A stretch of 64,000 nucleotides of DNA from Lachnospiraceae bacterium (lineage in GTDB: Bacteria > Bacillota > Clostridia > Lachnospirales > Lachnospiraceae). Positions 22,837-33,000 of the stretch are shown here, piece by piece. Below the pieces are notes generated by a model that was not told where the DNA came from, ran no database searches, and was given only the letters and a program-made list of their open reading frames with translations. The DNA is taken from positions 153,236-217,235 of the forward strand of contig CAJTCV010000008.1 of assembly GCA_910574805.1 (NCBI GenBank), in the 5' to 3' direction. Within the stretch, counting starts at the first letter, position 1. Each line of letters starts with the position of its first letter. Position numbers and translations under genes: made by a program.

Positions 22837-25674
22837 ATGCTGACTTTGAAAGCGCCGCTGGAGCTTCGTTGCAATCCGGCCATGATCTCCTCCCAGGAAG
22901 CATTTTATCATAGAATCACAGGAAATTACGGACTTTTGTCCGCCGGAATCGACAAGGAGGATCTGCTCCATGTGGTGACCGCCCCGCTGGAACTCTATCT
23001 GGAGGAGGGCGGGGGCGTCCGGATCGCGGAGAATACCCATATCGAGAATCACCAGGAGACGAAGCTTGCGGTCATCAACAATGTGCTGAACCGGATCGCG
23101 GTGATGGAGGAAGCAAACCTCACCTATCAGGACCGGGTATTCATCACGGATGTGCTTAAGAAGCTGGGCGTCCGGGAGGTGAATCAGTTCATGAAGCAGG
23201 TATTCCGCTTAAAGCAGGAGACCCGGACCACAGAGCGGCTGATCAGTCTCTACTGGAATCATCTGGGGGAGTTAAGAGAGCGGGTGGAAGCCTGGCACAG
23301 TCACGAAAAAGAACAAAAGACGGCGGAGGAACGAGCGGCGGCCGGACCGCCGGGAGGGACGCTTCATCAGGAGATTATGAACCGTCTGAAAACCGGAGCC
23401 ATCTATCAGATCCTGAATAATTTTCAGCAGAGCCAGAGCTGGAACAGTCAATATATCACCCGCCAGGAGTTAAAGATCAGCGAACAGAAGCGGGTGGCGG
23501 TGCAGGTTCTCTTACAGAAACTCCGCCAGGAGGTGAGAAAAGAGTCGCTTCCCCTGGTGTACCGCCATGACGACGGATACCGGCAGCCGGAGCCGGAGGA
23601 TGAGGACTCCATAGAAACCTGGGTCGGCAGTCAGATCACCTCTTCGGTGCTCCTTAGCCTCGTCGACAATCTGTATCTGAGCCTCTCCCACCGGCAGCAA
23701 AACCGGGCCGATACTTGGCTGTCCATGGAGCACGCGCTGTATCAGTCGGCGGAGAATACCCTCTACCGGCTCAAAACCGGATTCCATAACCAGTGGCAGG
23801 TGCAGAGCGAAGAGAACCTCTGGACCGTCCGCCAGCAGAAGCTTACCGAACAGGAGATCCATCTGGCCCAAGAGCTTCTTACCGCGGGGCGGGAGGCGGA
23901 GGAACGGTTTTTCTTCCTCTGGAATCAGTACGGGGAGAATACCTGGCAGATCCTGAGCGAAGGGTATCAGAGCGCAGAGCTCTCGCATCCGGAAGGGGCA
24001 AAAGCCTCAAAGGAGGAGCTTCCGGCGGCTGCTTTGGAGGAGAAAAAAAGGAGCCGGGAATCGACTGACGCGGCATCTTCCCGCAAGAACGGCGAAGAGA
24101 GAGGAAGCAGCGGGAACATTTCCGGAATGAAATCATCCGAACCGGAAACAGAACAGGAACCGGTAAGAAGCAGGGAGACTGCAAAAGAACAAGAAGAACA
24201 GCTTCTAAAAGCGGTCGAAAAAGCCGGAGAGCCGGGTCTCAGGCAGGGAAAAAGCGCGTCGAAAGCGGGAGCAGAAGCGGAGATTCACTTTCTGTCCGGC
24301 ACCTCCGCCGGTTCAGAGGAGATCGCGCCGGAAGCTTCCGTAAAGGAACTGGTCCGCTGGGTACAGGAAGGGCGGGAACGGTTTTACCGGACGGCGGAAC
24401 AGTATTTGAAAGCGTCCAGTCAGGAATACCGGGAAAGCAGCCAGATTTTCCGGATCGTCGAGGCGGCCAGAGAAGCGGAACGCTCCGCAGAAAAGCGGAC
24501 AGATACCGGACTGCTGAAAGAGGGGGAGTCTTTGGGGGGCGGCCGGATGGAAGCGGCCGAGACGGTGCTTTTGAAATGGCAGACTGCGGACCGGGAACCA
24601 GATGCGGCGGCAGGCTCCGGGGAAGTGCAAAAAGCCGGAGAAGCTGAGGTTGGGGGTCAGGCAGCGAAGAAGCCGGAGGAAACGGTCCGGAAGGAAATTT
24701 TGAGGGAGGCATTCCGCGCGTCCCTGCCCCGGGAGTCCGGAGAGGAGCCGTCCCTGGAGATGATATACCAGACCGGAGAGCAGGGAGCTCCTTTTGATCT
24801 GCCGGAGGAAAGTCCTCTGCCGCCCGGGACATCCGAAAAGGAATCTTCCGGGGAGCTGCTGAGTCAGATCCGCCAGATCAACCAGCAGAATCTCGAGAGA
24901 CTGAAAATCCACCAGGAGATAAAGAAAGGTCCAGGGGCCGTCTCCGGGAAAATACCGGCCGCAAAAAGAGATATGCGAAGGGACAGCCTGAAGGCCCTTA
25001 AGGACCCGGAGGGCCTGTTCCGGGAATACGAGGAAGAACGGCAAAGAGAAGCGCAGGAAGAAGAGAAGCGCACAGAGAAGCTGATGGAGCTTCTGCCGCA
25101 GCAGACCCGGAGGGCCTATGAGAAGCTCTGGCAGTATCTGTCCGCTCAAAAAGAAGGAGCGGCCCAGGAGGCGAGGGAGGCCGGCAGTATGGGGATGCTG
25201 CTTCGGGACATCCATGAGGCCGAGACCGTCCACAGAGTGACGGAGCAGGTGCCCGGGGAAGAGCTGCGCCGGATACAGGAGACTTCGGAGACGATTCTGG
25301 AAAAATGGAAAGAACCAAAGATTTCCGGGACAGAGCCTTCCCGCACGTTCCGTCAGGAGCGGCGGGGGAGCGAGGTCTCGCTGGTCCACAAGGCTTCAGA
25401 GCATCAGATCAACCAGGAGATGCTGGAATCCCTGATGGAGCAGAACCGGATTACCCGGGGCAAAACCCAGGTCACCCATGAAGAGACCCGGGACCACAAC
25501 ATCGTCAGCAGGACCATGCATCAGGAGACCCGGCAGGTGGTCAAAAAAGAGACCGAGGATCTGACCGAACTGGTGGAGAAGGGCATCCGGCAGCAGATGG
25601 GCGCCCTCTCGGAACAGATCTACAGCAGGCTGGAAAAACGCCTGCAAAACGAGAAGAAGCGTAGAGGTTTTTAA
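22837..25674 (+). CDS. 945-residue charged helical protein, possible tape measure/ruler
   Basis: No signal peptide or membrane helix. Residues ~1-190 are a mixed domain (LELRCNPAMISSQEAFYHRI); the following ~750 residues are very rich in Glu, Gln, Lys and Arg with heptad-like patterns and no known motif. The last ~120 residues are again helical (SLVHKASEHQINQEMLESLM). It lies between the second tube gene and the hub genes, where no other candidate for the Afp14-type tape measure is seen, so a ruler role is an inference from position, length and helicity. Against it: classical tape measures have hydrophobic stretches, which are lacking here. Alternatives are a baseplate tether or a cargo adaptor. 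The stop codon overlaps palindromic element E. Confidence 0.5.
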   Translation: MLTLKAPLELRCNPAMISSQEAFYHRITGNYGLLSAGIDKEDLLHVVTAPLELYLEEGGGVRIAENTHIENHQETKLAVINNVLNRIAVMEEANLTYQDRVFITDVLKKLGVREVNQFMKQVFRLKQETRTTERLISLYWNHLGELRERVEAWHSHEKEQKTAEERAAAGPPGGTLHQEIMNRLKTGAIYQILNNFQQSQSWNSQYITRQELKISEQKRVAVQVLLQKLRQEVRKESLPLVYRHDDGYRQPEPEDEDSIETWVGSQITSSVLLSLVDNLYLSLSHRQQNRADTWLSMEHALYQSAENTLYRLKTGFHNQWQVQSEENLWTVRQQKLTEQEIHLAQELLTAGREAEERFFFLWNQYGENTWQILSEGYQSAELSHPEGAKASKEELPAAALEEKKRSRESTDAASSRKNGEERGSSGNISGMKSSEPETEQEPVRSRETAKEQEEQLLKAVEKAGEPGLRQGKSASKAGAEAEIHFLSGTSAGSEEIAPEASVKELVRWVQEGRERFYRTAEQYLKASSQEYRESSQIFRIVEAAREAERSAEKRTDTGLLKEGESLGGGRMEAAETVLLKWQTADREPDAAAGSGEVQKAGEAEVGGQAAKKPEETVRKEILREAFRASLPRESGEEPSLEMIYQTGEQGAPFDLPEESPLPPGTSEKESSGELLSQIRQINQQNLERLKIHQEIKKGPGAVSGKIPAAKRDMRRDSLKALKDPEGLFREYEEERQREAQEEEKRTEKLMELLPQQTRRAYEKLWQYLSAQKEGAAQEAREAGSMGMLLRDIHEAETVHRVTEQVPGEELRRIQETSETILEKWKEPKISGTEPSRTFRQERRGSEVSLVHKASEHQINQEMLESLMEQNRITRGKTQVTHEETRDHNIVSRTMHQETRQVVKKETEDLTELVEKGIRQQMGALSEQIYSRLEKRLQNEKKRRGF

Positions 25675-25772
25675 CAGCATCTTCCGGACAGTACGCAGAG
25701 CTGTTTAAGAAGCGAAGCGGAGAAAACAGCTCTGGGCACCCAGGTACTGGGAGGAAGATGCGGAACTGGAAT
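25673..25772 (+). repeat. Palindromic intergenic element, copy E
   Basis: 100 bases, AACAGCATCTTCC to GGAAGATGCGGAACTGGAAT. GCATCTTCC pairs perfectly with GGAAGATGC; CAGTAC with GTACTG; GAGCTGTTT with AAACAGCTC. Three nested stems. The first A bases belong to the stop codon of the preceding gene. Confidence 0.88.
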
Positions 25773-25782
25773 GAAGGTTTTT

Positions 25783-25882
25783 AACAGCATCTTCCGGACA
25801 GTACGCAGAGCTGTTTAAGGAGCGAAGCGGAGAAAACAGCTCTGGGCACCCAGGTACTGGGAGGAAGATGCGGAACTGGAAT
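25783..25882 (+). repeat. Palindromic intergenic element, copy F
   Basis: Copy of E differing by about one base (AAGAAGCG to AAGGAGCG), in tandem with a 110-base period including the GAAGGTTTTT link. It lies directly ahead of the first hub gene; the 227-base gap between genes is entirely accounted for by E, F and links. Confidence 0.88.
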
Positions 25883-25901
25883 ACGAGGTTTTTAAATTAA
25901 A

Positions 25902-26762
25902 ATGAATGCATTGATACAGGATATAGCGAGCAGTTTAACCGGTAATCTTCCCAAAGCGATCCTCTGCGTCCGGGATTTGTCGCAGGTCACAGAAAAAGAC
26001 GGGGATCTCAAAGAAACAGGGAAAAAAGCGGCTGATCTGCAGAAGAGCCTTCTGCGCAGTACCGAGGACGCTCTGAACGGCCTGATGGAGAATCCCCGCA
26101 TGGGAAGCCAGTCGTTTCGCTCTCTGACGGGCAAGGCGGGAACGATGGCGGGAAGCGGCTATCTGGCCCTGGAAGTCCAGTATAATCCGTCGTCCATCCA
26201 TATGGACACCCAGGCGGGCAAGCAGGTTCAGTATTCCGGCGGAGATCTGGGCAACGGCAGCGCCAACCAGATTACCCAGATCATTCAGCCCGTGTCCACT
26301 ACCATGGGTTTTCAGCTGGTCTTTGACGACATGAATCCCCAGGACGCCTTTTTGCTGGAGAACACGGCGCCGACGGCGGGGAATCTGATCTCCGGGGCGG
26401 CGGACGCTGCGAGAAAAGTAAAAGGCGCTTATTCCGTCCAGGCCCAGATGGACGGACTGATGTCCCTTCTGACGCTGAACGTCACCAGGCAGGTAGTCTT
26501 CTACTGGGCAAAGATGTGTTTCCGGGGGGAGCTGGTCAGCGTGAACAGCCGCTATACCATGTTTAACAAGGACGGCAATCCCATCCGCGGTGTGGCGGAC
26601 CTGGCCATCTGTCAGGGAGGAGAAGAATTCGGCTACGAGGAAACCTACTGGGAGGAAGCTTTTACCAGAGCGTTTGGAGATTCCCTGGAAGACAAGGTGA
26701 CCGGGAAGGTGGGAAAGGCGGCGAAAGCCATGCAGAATCATCTGTTAAACATTCATTTGTAG
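25902..26762 (+). CDS. CIS-tube-domain hub/adaptor protein 1 (Afp7-like, without LysM)
   Basis: 286 residues. The core matches the contractile-injection-system tube-like N-terminal domain: VQYNPSSIHMDTQAGKQVQY, then TTMGFQLVFDDMNPQDAFLL and a C-terminal block (QVVFYWAKMCFRGELVSVNS, YTMFNKDGNPIRGVADLAIC). In Afp7/Pvc7 this domain is followed by a LysM domain and joins tube to spike hub; no LysM is visible here. A paralogue follows at once (26778-27620). There is no obvious ribosome binding site beyond a weak AGG; the gene lies downstream of the tandem palindromes E/F, which may limit or shape its expression. Confidence 0.72.
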   Translation: MNALIQDIASSLTGNLPKAILCVRDLSQVTEKDGDLKETGKKAADLQKSLLRSTEDALNGLMENPRMGSQSFRSLTGKAGTMAGSGYLALEVQYNPSSIHMDTQAGKQVQYSGGDLGNGSANQITQIIQPVSTTMGFQLVFDDMNPQDAFLLENTAPTAGNLISGAADAARKVKGAYSVQAQMDGLMSLLTLNVTRQVVFYWAKMCFRGELVSVNSRYTMFNKDGNPIRGVADLAICQGGEEFGYEETYWEEAFTRAFGDSLEDKVTGKVGKAAKAMQNHLLNIHL

Positions 26763-26777
26763 GAGGCGTCTTGATCT

Positions 26778-27620
26778 ATGGCTGTGACATCCATGCTGAA
26801 AAATGCCGCGGAAAGCGCCGGCGGGCATATTGAGAAAGCGATCATAGAGATCATCGATCTAAGGGGCAGGGAACTGGTCGTGGAGCCGCCGGTGTCCATG
26901 GGAGGCTCAAAGGTACCGGGCCTGTCGGCGCTGTCTACTTTCGGCGGGATGGAGGCGCTGACCGATGCGGCGGCTTCCGTGCTGGAATCTGCTCCCAGCG
27001 GCCTTTTGCCCAGTCTCACGGGAGCTACAAGAAAGTGCTTTTATGTACAGTTCAATCCCAGCGAGCTGTCTCTTACCGGATACGGAGGCGGCCGTGTGGC
27101 CAAGACGGATTTTTCCGACAAGGACGGCAAAGGGGATATCCGTTTCGAGTCGGCGGCGGTGCGGATCACTTTAAATGTGAAGCTGATCTTCGACAAAGTG
27201 GACCCCCAGGATGCGTTTATGGCGGAGAAGCTTGGCACGTCGATGACGGGGATGGCCCAGGGGGCGGTGAGGAGTGTAAAAAAGGCGGCCGGAAAGAAGG
27301 ATGATTCCGTGCAGACGGAGGTGGAGGGCTTCATCGCCGCCCTCCGCTCCAAATATACCAGACGCATCACCTTCCACTGGGGGACGATGAACTATGCGGG
27401 AGTCCTGAACCGGGTTTCGGCTCAGTATACCATGTTCAACGTCAGAGGACAGCCCGTCCGGGCGGCGGTCTCCCTGTCCCTGGTGTGTGCGGATGCGGAG
27501 ATTTCTCCCAACAGTATGGGCATCTGGCAGAAGCATTATGAAGAGGCGTTTCAGGGCGGGAGCAAGAGCTATGTGAAGGCGGCTCAGAAAGCGGGAAATC
27601 TGCTGAATATCAATCTCTAG
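26778..27620 (+). CDS. CIS-tube-domain hub/adaptor protein 2 (paralogue)
   Basis: 280 residues. Same design as its neighbour: YVQFNPSELSLTGYGGGRVA, LNVKLIFDKVDPQDAFMAEK, and the C-terminal RRITFHWGTMNYAGVLNRVS with YTMFNVRGQPVRAAVSLSLV. The shared PQDAF and YTMFN blocks show duplication; the N-terminal 90 residues differ. Two consecutive hub adaptors could form successive rings or a mixed ring between tube and spike. No LysM domain. A GGAGGCG site lies upstream; the gene starts 15 bases after its paralogue. Confidence 0.72.
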   Translation: MAVTSMLKNAAESAGGHIEKAIIEIIDLRGRELVVEPPVSMGGSKVPGLSALSTFGGMEALTDAAASVLESAPSGLLPSLTGATRKCFYVQFNPSELSLTGYGGGRVAKTDFSDKDGKGDIRFESAAVRITLNVKLIFDKVDPQDAFMAEKLGTSMTGMAQGAVRSVKKAAGKKDDSVQTEVEGFIAALRSKYTRRITFHWGTMNYAGVLNRVSAQYTMFNVRGQPVRAAVSLSLVCADAEISPNSMGIWQKHYEEAFQGGSKSYVKAAQKAGNLLNINL

Positions 27621-27628
27621 GGGGCATT

Positions 27629-28792
27629 ATGGCGGCATATGACTATGAGGGACTGAAGAAAAAATACGAGGATTTTGCCTATCCTGTCATTCATGTACAG
27701 ATTGGGGGGAAAGATTTTCAGGAAAACAAAGCCGGACTTCGGCTCTCCGATGTGGAAGTGGAGATGACCAGCGGGTTCGAGGCGGCCATGGCCACCTTCT
27801 GGATCTACAACTGTTATAACCAGGTTACCTGTGCGTTTGCCTTCGACGATCTCAAGAAATACATCTGCATGGGTTCCTCTGTGATCATAAGCATGGGTTA
27901 CGGCGTGCGTGTACGGGAAATCTTCCGGGGATTTATCTCCAGAGTCAACTTTGTGTTCCGTCAGGAGGAGATGCCCGGAGTGGAGATCACGGCCATGGAT
28001 GTGAAGGGCATCATGATGGCGGGGAATTATTCCAGGCAGTTAAAAGCCGTCAGCTTTTCCGACGCGGTAAAAGAGATTTTGAGCAGTACCGCCTATTCCC
28101 GGCTTCAGTCCAATGAGATCATTACGGGACGGGAGATCCAGGACACGCCGGACAAACAGCGGCCAGAGCTCCGGGGAGAGGAGAAAGCCAGCGACCGGAC
28201 CATCGAGATGGTCTGTGAGAGTGATTACGAATTCGTGGTAAAAGCGGCGAAAAAATACAATTATGAATTTTTCTCCGTGGGCGGAACCGTGTATTTTCGG
28301 AAGGCCAAGAGCAATCAGGAGCTTTTGATGGAGGCGGCGCCGGGGAACGGCCTACGAAGCTACGAGATCGGGTATGATTTCACCGGAATTGTGGAAAAAG
28401 TAGAGGTCCGGGGGATGGACGCGGGGAAATCCAAGGTGATCAAAGCTTCCAAAAAGATGAAGAATAAGCTCTCTCAGGGAAACAAGGCAAAGCCTTTGAT
28501 AAAAAATTCACAAAAGGTGTATATTGACCCGACCGTCACATCCAAAGAGGAGGCGGACTATCGGGCGGATTATCTGGCGGAAGATATTTCCTACCGGCTG
28601 GGGACGCTGGAGGCGGAATTTATCGGGCTTCCGGAGCTGACGCCGGGCCGGTTTTTGAAGATCAAGGGACTGGGAAAGGCTGTGTCGAATACTTTTTATC
28701 TGGTCACCGTGCGCCATATCATGGATGAGCGGGGCTATATCACGAAGGTCACCGGGAAGGCGGCCGGCATGGAGACGGAAGGAATCGGATGA
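27629..28792 (+). CDS. Spike hub, gp27-like (late control D / VgrG N-terminal family)
   Basis: 387 residues. The pattern of residues ~15-200 (VIHVQIGGKDFQENKAGLRL, IRGFISRV-type strand IFRGFISRVNFVFRQEEMPG, then VEITAMDVKGIMM) and the LMEAAPGNGLRSYEIGYD region match the hub half of VgrG/gpD proteins. It forms the trimeric ring that carries the spike. The C-terminal block ends with a LTPGRFLKIKGLGKAVSNTF strand typical of the family. Starts 8 bases after the previous stop. The OB-fold and needle are encoded by the separate next gene, so the VgrG-type protein is split here, as gp27/gp5 are in T4. Confidence 0.82.
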   Translation: MAAYDYEGLKKKYEDFAYPVIHVQIGGKDFQENKAGLRLSDVEVEMTSGFEAAMATFWIYNCYNQVTCAFAFDDLKKYICMGSSVIISMGYGVRVREIFRGFISRVNFVFRQEEMPGVEITAMDVKGIMMAGNYSRQLKAVSFSDAVKEILSSTAYSRLQSNEIITGREIQDTPDKQRPELRGEEKASDRTIEMVCESDYEFVVKAAKKYNYEFFSVGGTVYFRKAKSNQELLMEAAPGNGLRSYEIGYDFTGIVEKVEVRGMDAGKSKVIKASKKMKNKLSQGNKAKPLIKNSQKVYIDPTVTSKEEADYRADYLAEDISYRLGTLEAEFIGLPELTPGRFLKIKGLGKAVSNTFYLVTVRHIMDERGYITKVTGKAAGMETEGIG

Positions 28793-28793
28793 T

Positions 28794-29606
28794 ATGGGAC
28801 TCTTTGATGTCATTGACGATATTGCGGAAAAGCAGGTGATGAAGACCGACACCGGCGACAACCGGATCTTCGGGGTCGTCGTCGGCCGGATCGCCAAAAA
28901 TTATGACAAGGATATGCCCGGACGGGTGTGCGTCTGCGTGCCGGTGCGGGATCAGGATGCCAATGAGCTAAAGTGGGCCAGAGTCGCCATGCCCTCCGGA
29001 GGGTCCGGCTGGGGACATTACTTTTTGCCGGAGGCCGGGGATCAGGTGCTTCTGGCGTTTGAACAGGGAAATATCGAGAAGCCCTACGTCATCGGCTGTA
29101 TCCCCAAAGACAGCGATCAGATCCTGAAAAAGTCGGTGGATGAAGACAATCAGTACAAGAAGATCGTGACCAGGAACGGCAATACCATCTATTTTGAGGA
29201 CAACAAAGAGGGCAGCGGGGACAAAGACAAGATCCGCATCACCACGGCGGGAGGCGGTCACCGGATTGAGCTGGACAACGAGAACAAGATGATCCTTCTG
29301 TCGGATGAAGAAGGGACGAATCTGATCCGGATGAAGACCGGGGACGGTCAGATGGAGATCACGGCGGAAAAGAAGCTGACCATCAAAGTAGGGGACAATA
29401 TCGAGCTGATCCTCAACGGGAGCAACGGCGCCGTCTCCCTGAAAGCGTCCAAGATCAACATCGAGGCCAACGGCAATATCGAGGCCAAAGCAAACAGCGC
29501 CATGAAGATGCAGGCGGGTAATGTGTCCGTGGAGGCCAATGCGTCGCTGAAGTTAAGCAGCAGCGGCCTTGCCGGTCTTTCGGGAACGCCGATCAAATTA
29601 GGATAA
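28794..29606 (+). CDS. Spike protein, gp5-like OB fold plus beta-helix needle
   Basis: 270 residues from the ATG one base after the previous stop; a longer in-frame reading from 28725 overlaps the hub gene. Residues ~20-105 are the OB fold (FGVVVGRIAKNYDKDMPGRV, WARVAMPSGGSGWGHYFLPE, GDQVLLAFEQGNIEKPYVIG). Residues ~130-270 are short-period beta-helix repeats (KKLTIKVGDNIELILNGSNG, INIEANGNIEAKANSAMKMQ) that make the membrane-piercing needle. The PAAR-like protein of 17617-18006 would sit on its tip. No lysozyme or effector domain is attached. Confidence 0.88.
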   Translation: MGLFDVIDDIAEKQVMKTDTGDNRIFGVVVGRIAKNYDKDMPGRVCVCVPVRDQDANELKWARVAMPSGGSGWGHYFLPEAGDQVLLAFEQGNIEKPYVIGCIPKDSDQILKKSVDEDNQYKKIVTRNGNTIYFEDNKEGSGDKDKIRITTAGGGHRIELDNENKMILLSDEEGTNLIRMKTGDGQMEITAEKKLTIKVGDNIELILNGSNGAVSLKASKINIEANGNIEAKANSAMKMQAGNVSVEANASLKLSSSGLAGLSGTPIKLG

Positions 29607-29621
29607 GCAGGAGCAAACAAG

Positions 29622-30068
29622 ATGCCAGGAGACCATTTTTTAGGAACAGGGATGAAATTCCCGCCGCAGATCAACCCGGCCACGGGACGCTTTGCCGTCT
29701 CGTCGGAGGAAGAGAGTGTGAAAGAGTCCGTCTATCTGATCCTGATGACCCAGAAGACGGAGCGGTTTTTAAGACCGGAATTCGGGAGCGATCTGATGTC
29801 CTATACTTTTATGGATATCAATATCACTTCCGTCAATATGATGATCCGCTCTTTGACCGAGCAGATTCTGTCCAATGAACCAAGGATACAGAGCGTGTCC
29901 ATCACCACGGACGAACAGGTCCGGAAGGGATGTCTTCTGGTGAACATTGACTACGTCATCAGAAGCAGCCAGGTGAGCGATCATCTGGACGTGCCCCTTT
30001 ATCTGCATGCATCACCTGAGGAAGAAGCGTATGAGCCAGAACAGTATGAAACAGACCAGTGGGAATGA
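29622..30068 (+). CDS. Baseplate wedge protein, gp25-like
   Basis: 148 residues. SVKESVYLILMTQKTERFLR then PEFGSDLMSYTFMDIN is the gp25/GpW signature (T.+GER..RPEFGS). The C-terminal strands (KGCLLVNIDYVIRSSQVSDH) fit. The protein initiates sheath assembly on the baseplate (Afp9 equivalent). An AGGAG site lies ahead of the start. Its 3' end overlaps the start of the next baseplate gene by 38 bases. Confidence 0.88.
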   Translation: MPGDHFLGTGMKFPPQINPATGRFAVSSEEESVKESVYLILMTQKTERFLRPEFGSDLMSYTFMDINITSVNMMIRSLTEQILSNEPRIQSVSITTDEQVRKGCLLVNIDYVIRSSQVSDHLDVPLYLHASPEEEAYEPEQYETDQWE

Positions 30069-33000
30069 ATGGAAGATCTTAGACCGGACCGCCGCCGGGA
30101 TTGAGGAGCGGATCGGGGAGCTGGCGGCGTCCTATGCGCCGGAGTGGCATTTTGACAGGGAAGATCCGGATATCGGCTCCGTGATCGCGAAGCTGTTCGC
30201 CGGGCAGATGGAAGAGAATATCGGGCACTGCAATCAGGTGCTTGACCGGTATCACAGGGAGTTCGTGAATTTCTTAGGTCTCTCGCTCCTGCCGGCAAAG
30301 CCTGCCAGGACCACAGTGCTTCTGGGACTGGTGCAGGATACCATACCGGGGGCCGAGGTGCCAAAGGGAACCCGGTTCCTGGCGGATACGGAGGACGGAG
30401 AAGAGCAGATCGTCTTTGAGACGACCCACAGTCTGTATGTGACCAGCGCCTCTCTGGATTATGCTTTTTTGACCCTTCGTGAAGATGGGAGCATCCTGCC
30501 CGTGAAAGGCAGGTTCGAGGAGCCGAAGATCATGGAAGAGGAAGAGACGCCTCCATCCGGGAGCGATGAAGGGCAGTTTCGCCCTTTCCGTCTGTTCGGA
30601 CACAGCCCAAATCTCACTCCGATCCAGAAAAATGCCCTTTTATTCTGGCATCCGGTGGCTCTGAATGTGGAGAACAATCCCATCCGTCTGAAGATCACCG
30701 GAAATGTGCCGCTGCTTGAGAAGATCCGGGACGGGGCATACCGCTTTTTGTACTGCACGGAAGAGGGACTTCTTCCGGTGGAAGAGGTAAAAGTACAGCC
30801 AGAGCTTGAAACTGTGGTTCTGAAAAAAGAGAAGAAAAATGCAGAGCTTCAGATAGAAGGAAATCCGCTGAGCCTGCTGGTGATCGAGGCGTCAGATCCG
30901 GTGACAGGCCACGAGAGAGTGACCGGGATACAGGTATCCTCTGAGGGGCAGCCACTTCCCGCACAATTTGTCAGCAACGGCAGTACGGACTTTGACGTGG
31001 ACGCCTTTGATCCTTTCGGAGACACCCTGTCTTTGTTCCAGGAATGCTATGTGGGGCATCACGATTACTTCGGGAAAGCCGGGGCCGTGGTGCGGATTTG
31101 CTTTGAAATGTCCTTTAAAGAACACCGGATTCTGAATCGGGTACAGGGAGAGGACGAGAGCTTAAAGATCATCAAACGAAAACCGAAAGTGATCTGGGTG
31201 GATTCGGCGGCGGACGCCAGAGCGGAGGAAGTTTCTTTCGAATATTTTAACGGGATCGGCTGGAAGAAGCTTACCTTTATGCAGGAAGTGTCCGGCCTTT
31301 TCCGGGGAGACCAGGGGGGCGTTCGTGAGATCTCTTTCGTCTGCCCGGAGGACTGGCAGGGGACGGAAGCAGGAGCCTATCAGGGAAGATGCATCCGGAT
31401 TCGGCTGTTAAAATCAGACAACTGTTATATGCGCCCGTGTATCCACCACTATCCGCATGTGGAGCGTCTGAGCGTCTCCTTTTCCTATGAAGGCCGCTAT
31501 ATGGAGCCGGCGTATCTTTACTCCATCGCGGGGACAAAGCGGATAGACCTGACCCGAAAGGTGAAGGAAGGCCGCGCGTTCACGGCATTTTCCAGAGGGG
31601 AGTACGAGGAAGACGCCCTCTATCTGGGCTTTCAGAAGAAGCTGGAAGAAGGTCCGGTCAGTCTCCTGTTCCGAATCAAAGAGGGAATCCGCTACGAAGG
31701 GATCCGGTGCCGGTTCGAGTACAGCACGAAAAAGGGTTTCTGTCAGATGAAAGTACTGGATCACACCGGAGATCTGTCCCGGTCCGGCACCGTACTTTTT
31801 ATGCCCCAGGCAGACATGCAGGCCGTGACCCTGGAGGGAAAGACGGCTTACTGGGTCCGCATCACCCGGATTGCCCGGGAGGACGAAAGAAGAGAGGATA
31901 CCCTGCCGGTGATCCAGGACATCTGCCTGAATGCGGTTCAGGCGGCCAATGTGGAGACCCGGGAGGAAGAAGACTATTATCTGGAAGAGATCAGGCCGGA
32001 TCTTACAGTGCTTCTCGGGGTACCGGATATCCTGGATGTGGAACTCTGGGTCAACGAGAGGGGCCAGCATACCAAAGCGCAGATGCAGGAGCTGTTAAAA
32101 GCGTATCCGGACGATATCCGGGCGGAATATGATATCCTGGGGAATCTCTCATCCTTCTATGTTAAATGGCAGGAGACCGACCAGCTGACGGAAGCGCCGT
32201 CAAAGCGCTGTTATATGCTGGACCGCATGAACAGTCTTCTGATCTTCGGGGACGGCGTGCGCACCGGTCTCCCCGCGGTGCAGGATGATGTGGCGTTCAA
32301 GGTGCGGATTCGCTGCTGCAACGGAGAGAGAGGAAATGTAGGTCCCGGGCGGATCCGGGAGACCCTGGGCAATCTGATGTTTGTGGACCGGATCACCAAT
32401 CCGGTGAAGGCATACGGAGGAAGCAGCATCGAGAGCATGGAGAAAGCTCTTACCCGGGGGGCCAATATTCTGAAATCCAGAAAGCGGCTGATCTCGGCTG
32501 ACGACTATGTGCAGGAGATTCTGAACTTTTCCGACGTCATCGACAAGGTTCGTTTAGTGGCCGGCAGGAAGATCGACGGGAGCGTTCATGACAATGCCCT
32601 GACCGTATGCCTGCTTTTAAAAGACTTTGAGGCGGGGTCTTACTCCTTCCACAGCGTAGCGGGGATGCTGAAAAAACATCTGCTGGAAAGCTGTGAGCTG
32701 ACCATTGTGCCGGAAGATCTTTCGGTGGTGGAGCCGGTATTTGCCCGGGTCTGTGTGGATATCTGGGCGGAAGTGATGCATATGGACGATGGATTTGAGG
32801 TACAGAATCTTTTAAGGGAGACGCTGACGGATTATCTGAATCCCCTGGGAGGCCGTCACGGTCAGGGGTGGGAGATCGGAGTTCTGCCGAGGCGCTCCCA
32901 GATCCTGATGAGGCTGAATGTTCTGAAGAGCAAGGCAGTAATCCGCAAGCTGGTGGTGACCGTCCGCTATACGGACCGGACGGGTACTCATGAAATGGAC

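Noticed and set aside
25673..25882. CRISPR-like tandem repeat (two ~100-base copies)
   Set aside because: Only two long copies with internal palindromes, a short link and no cas genes; they belong to the intergenic palindromic family.
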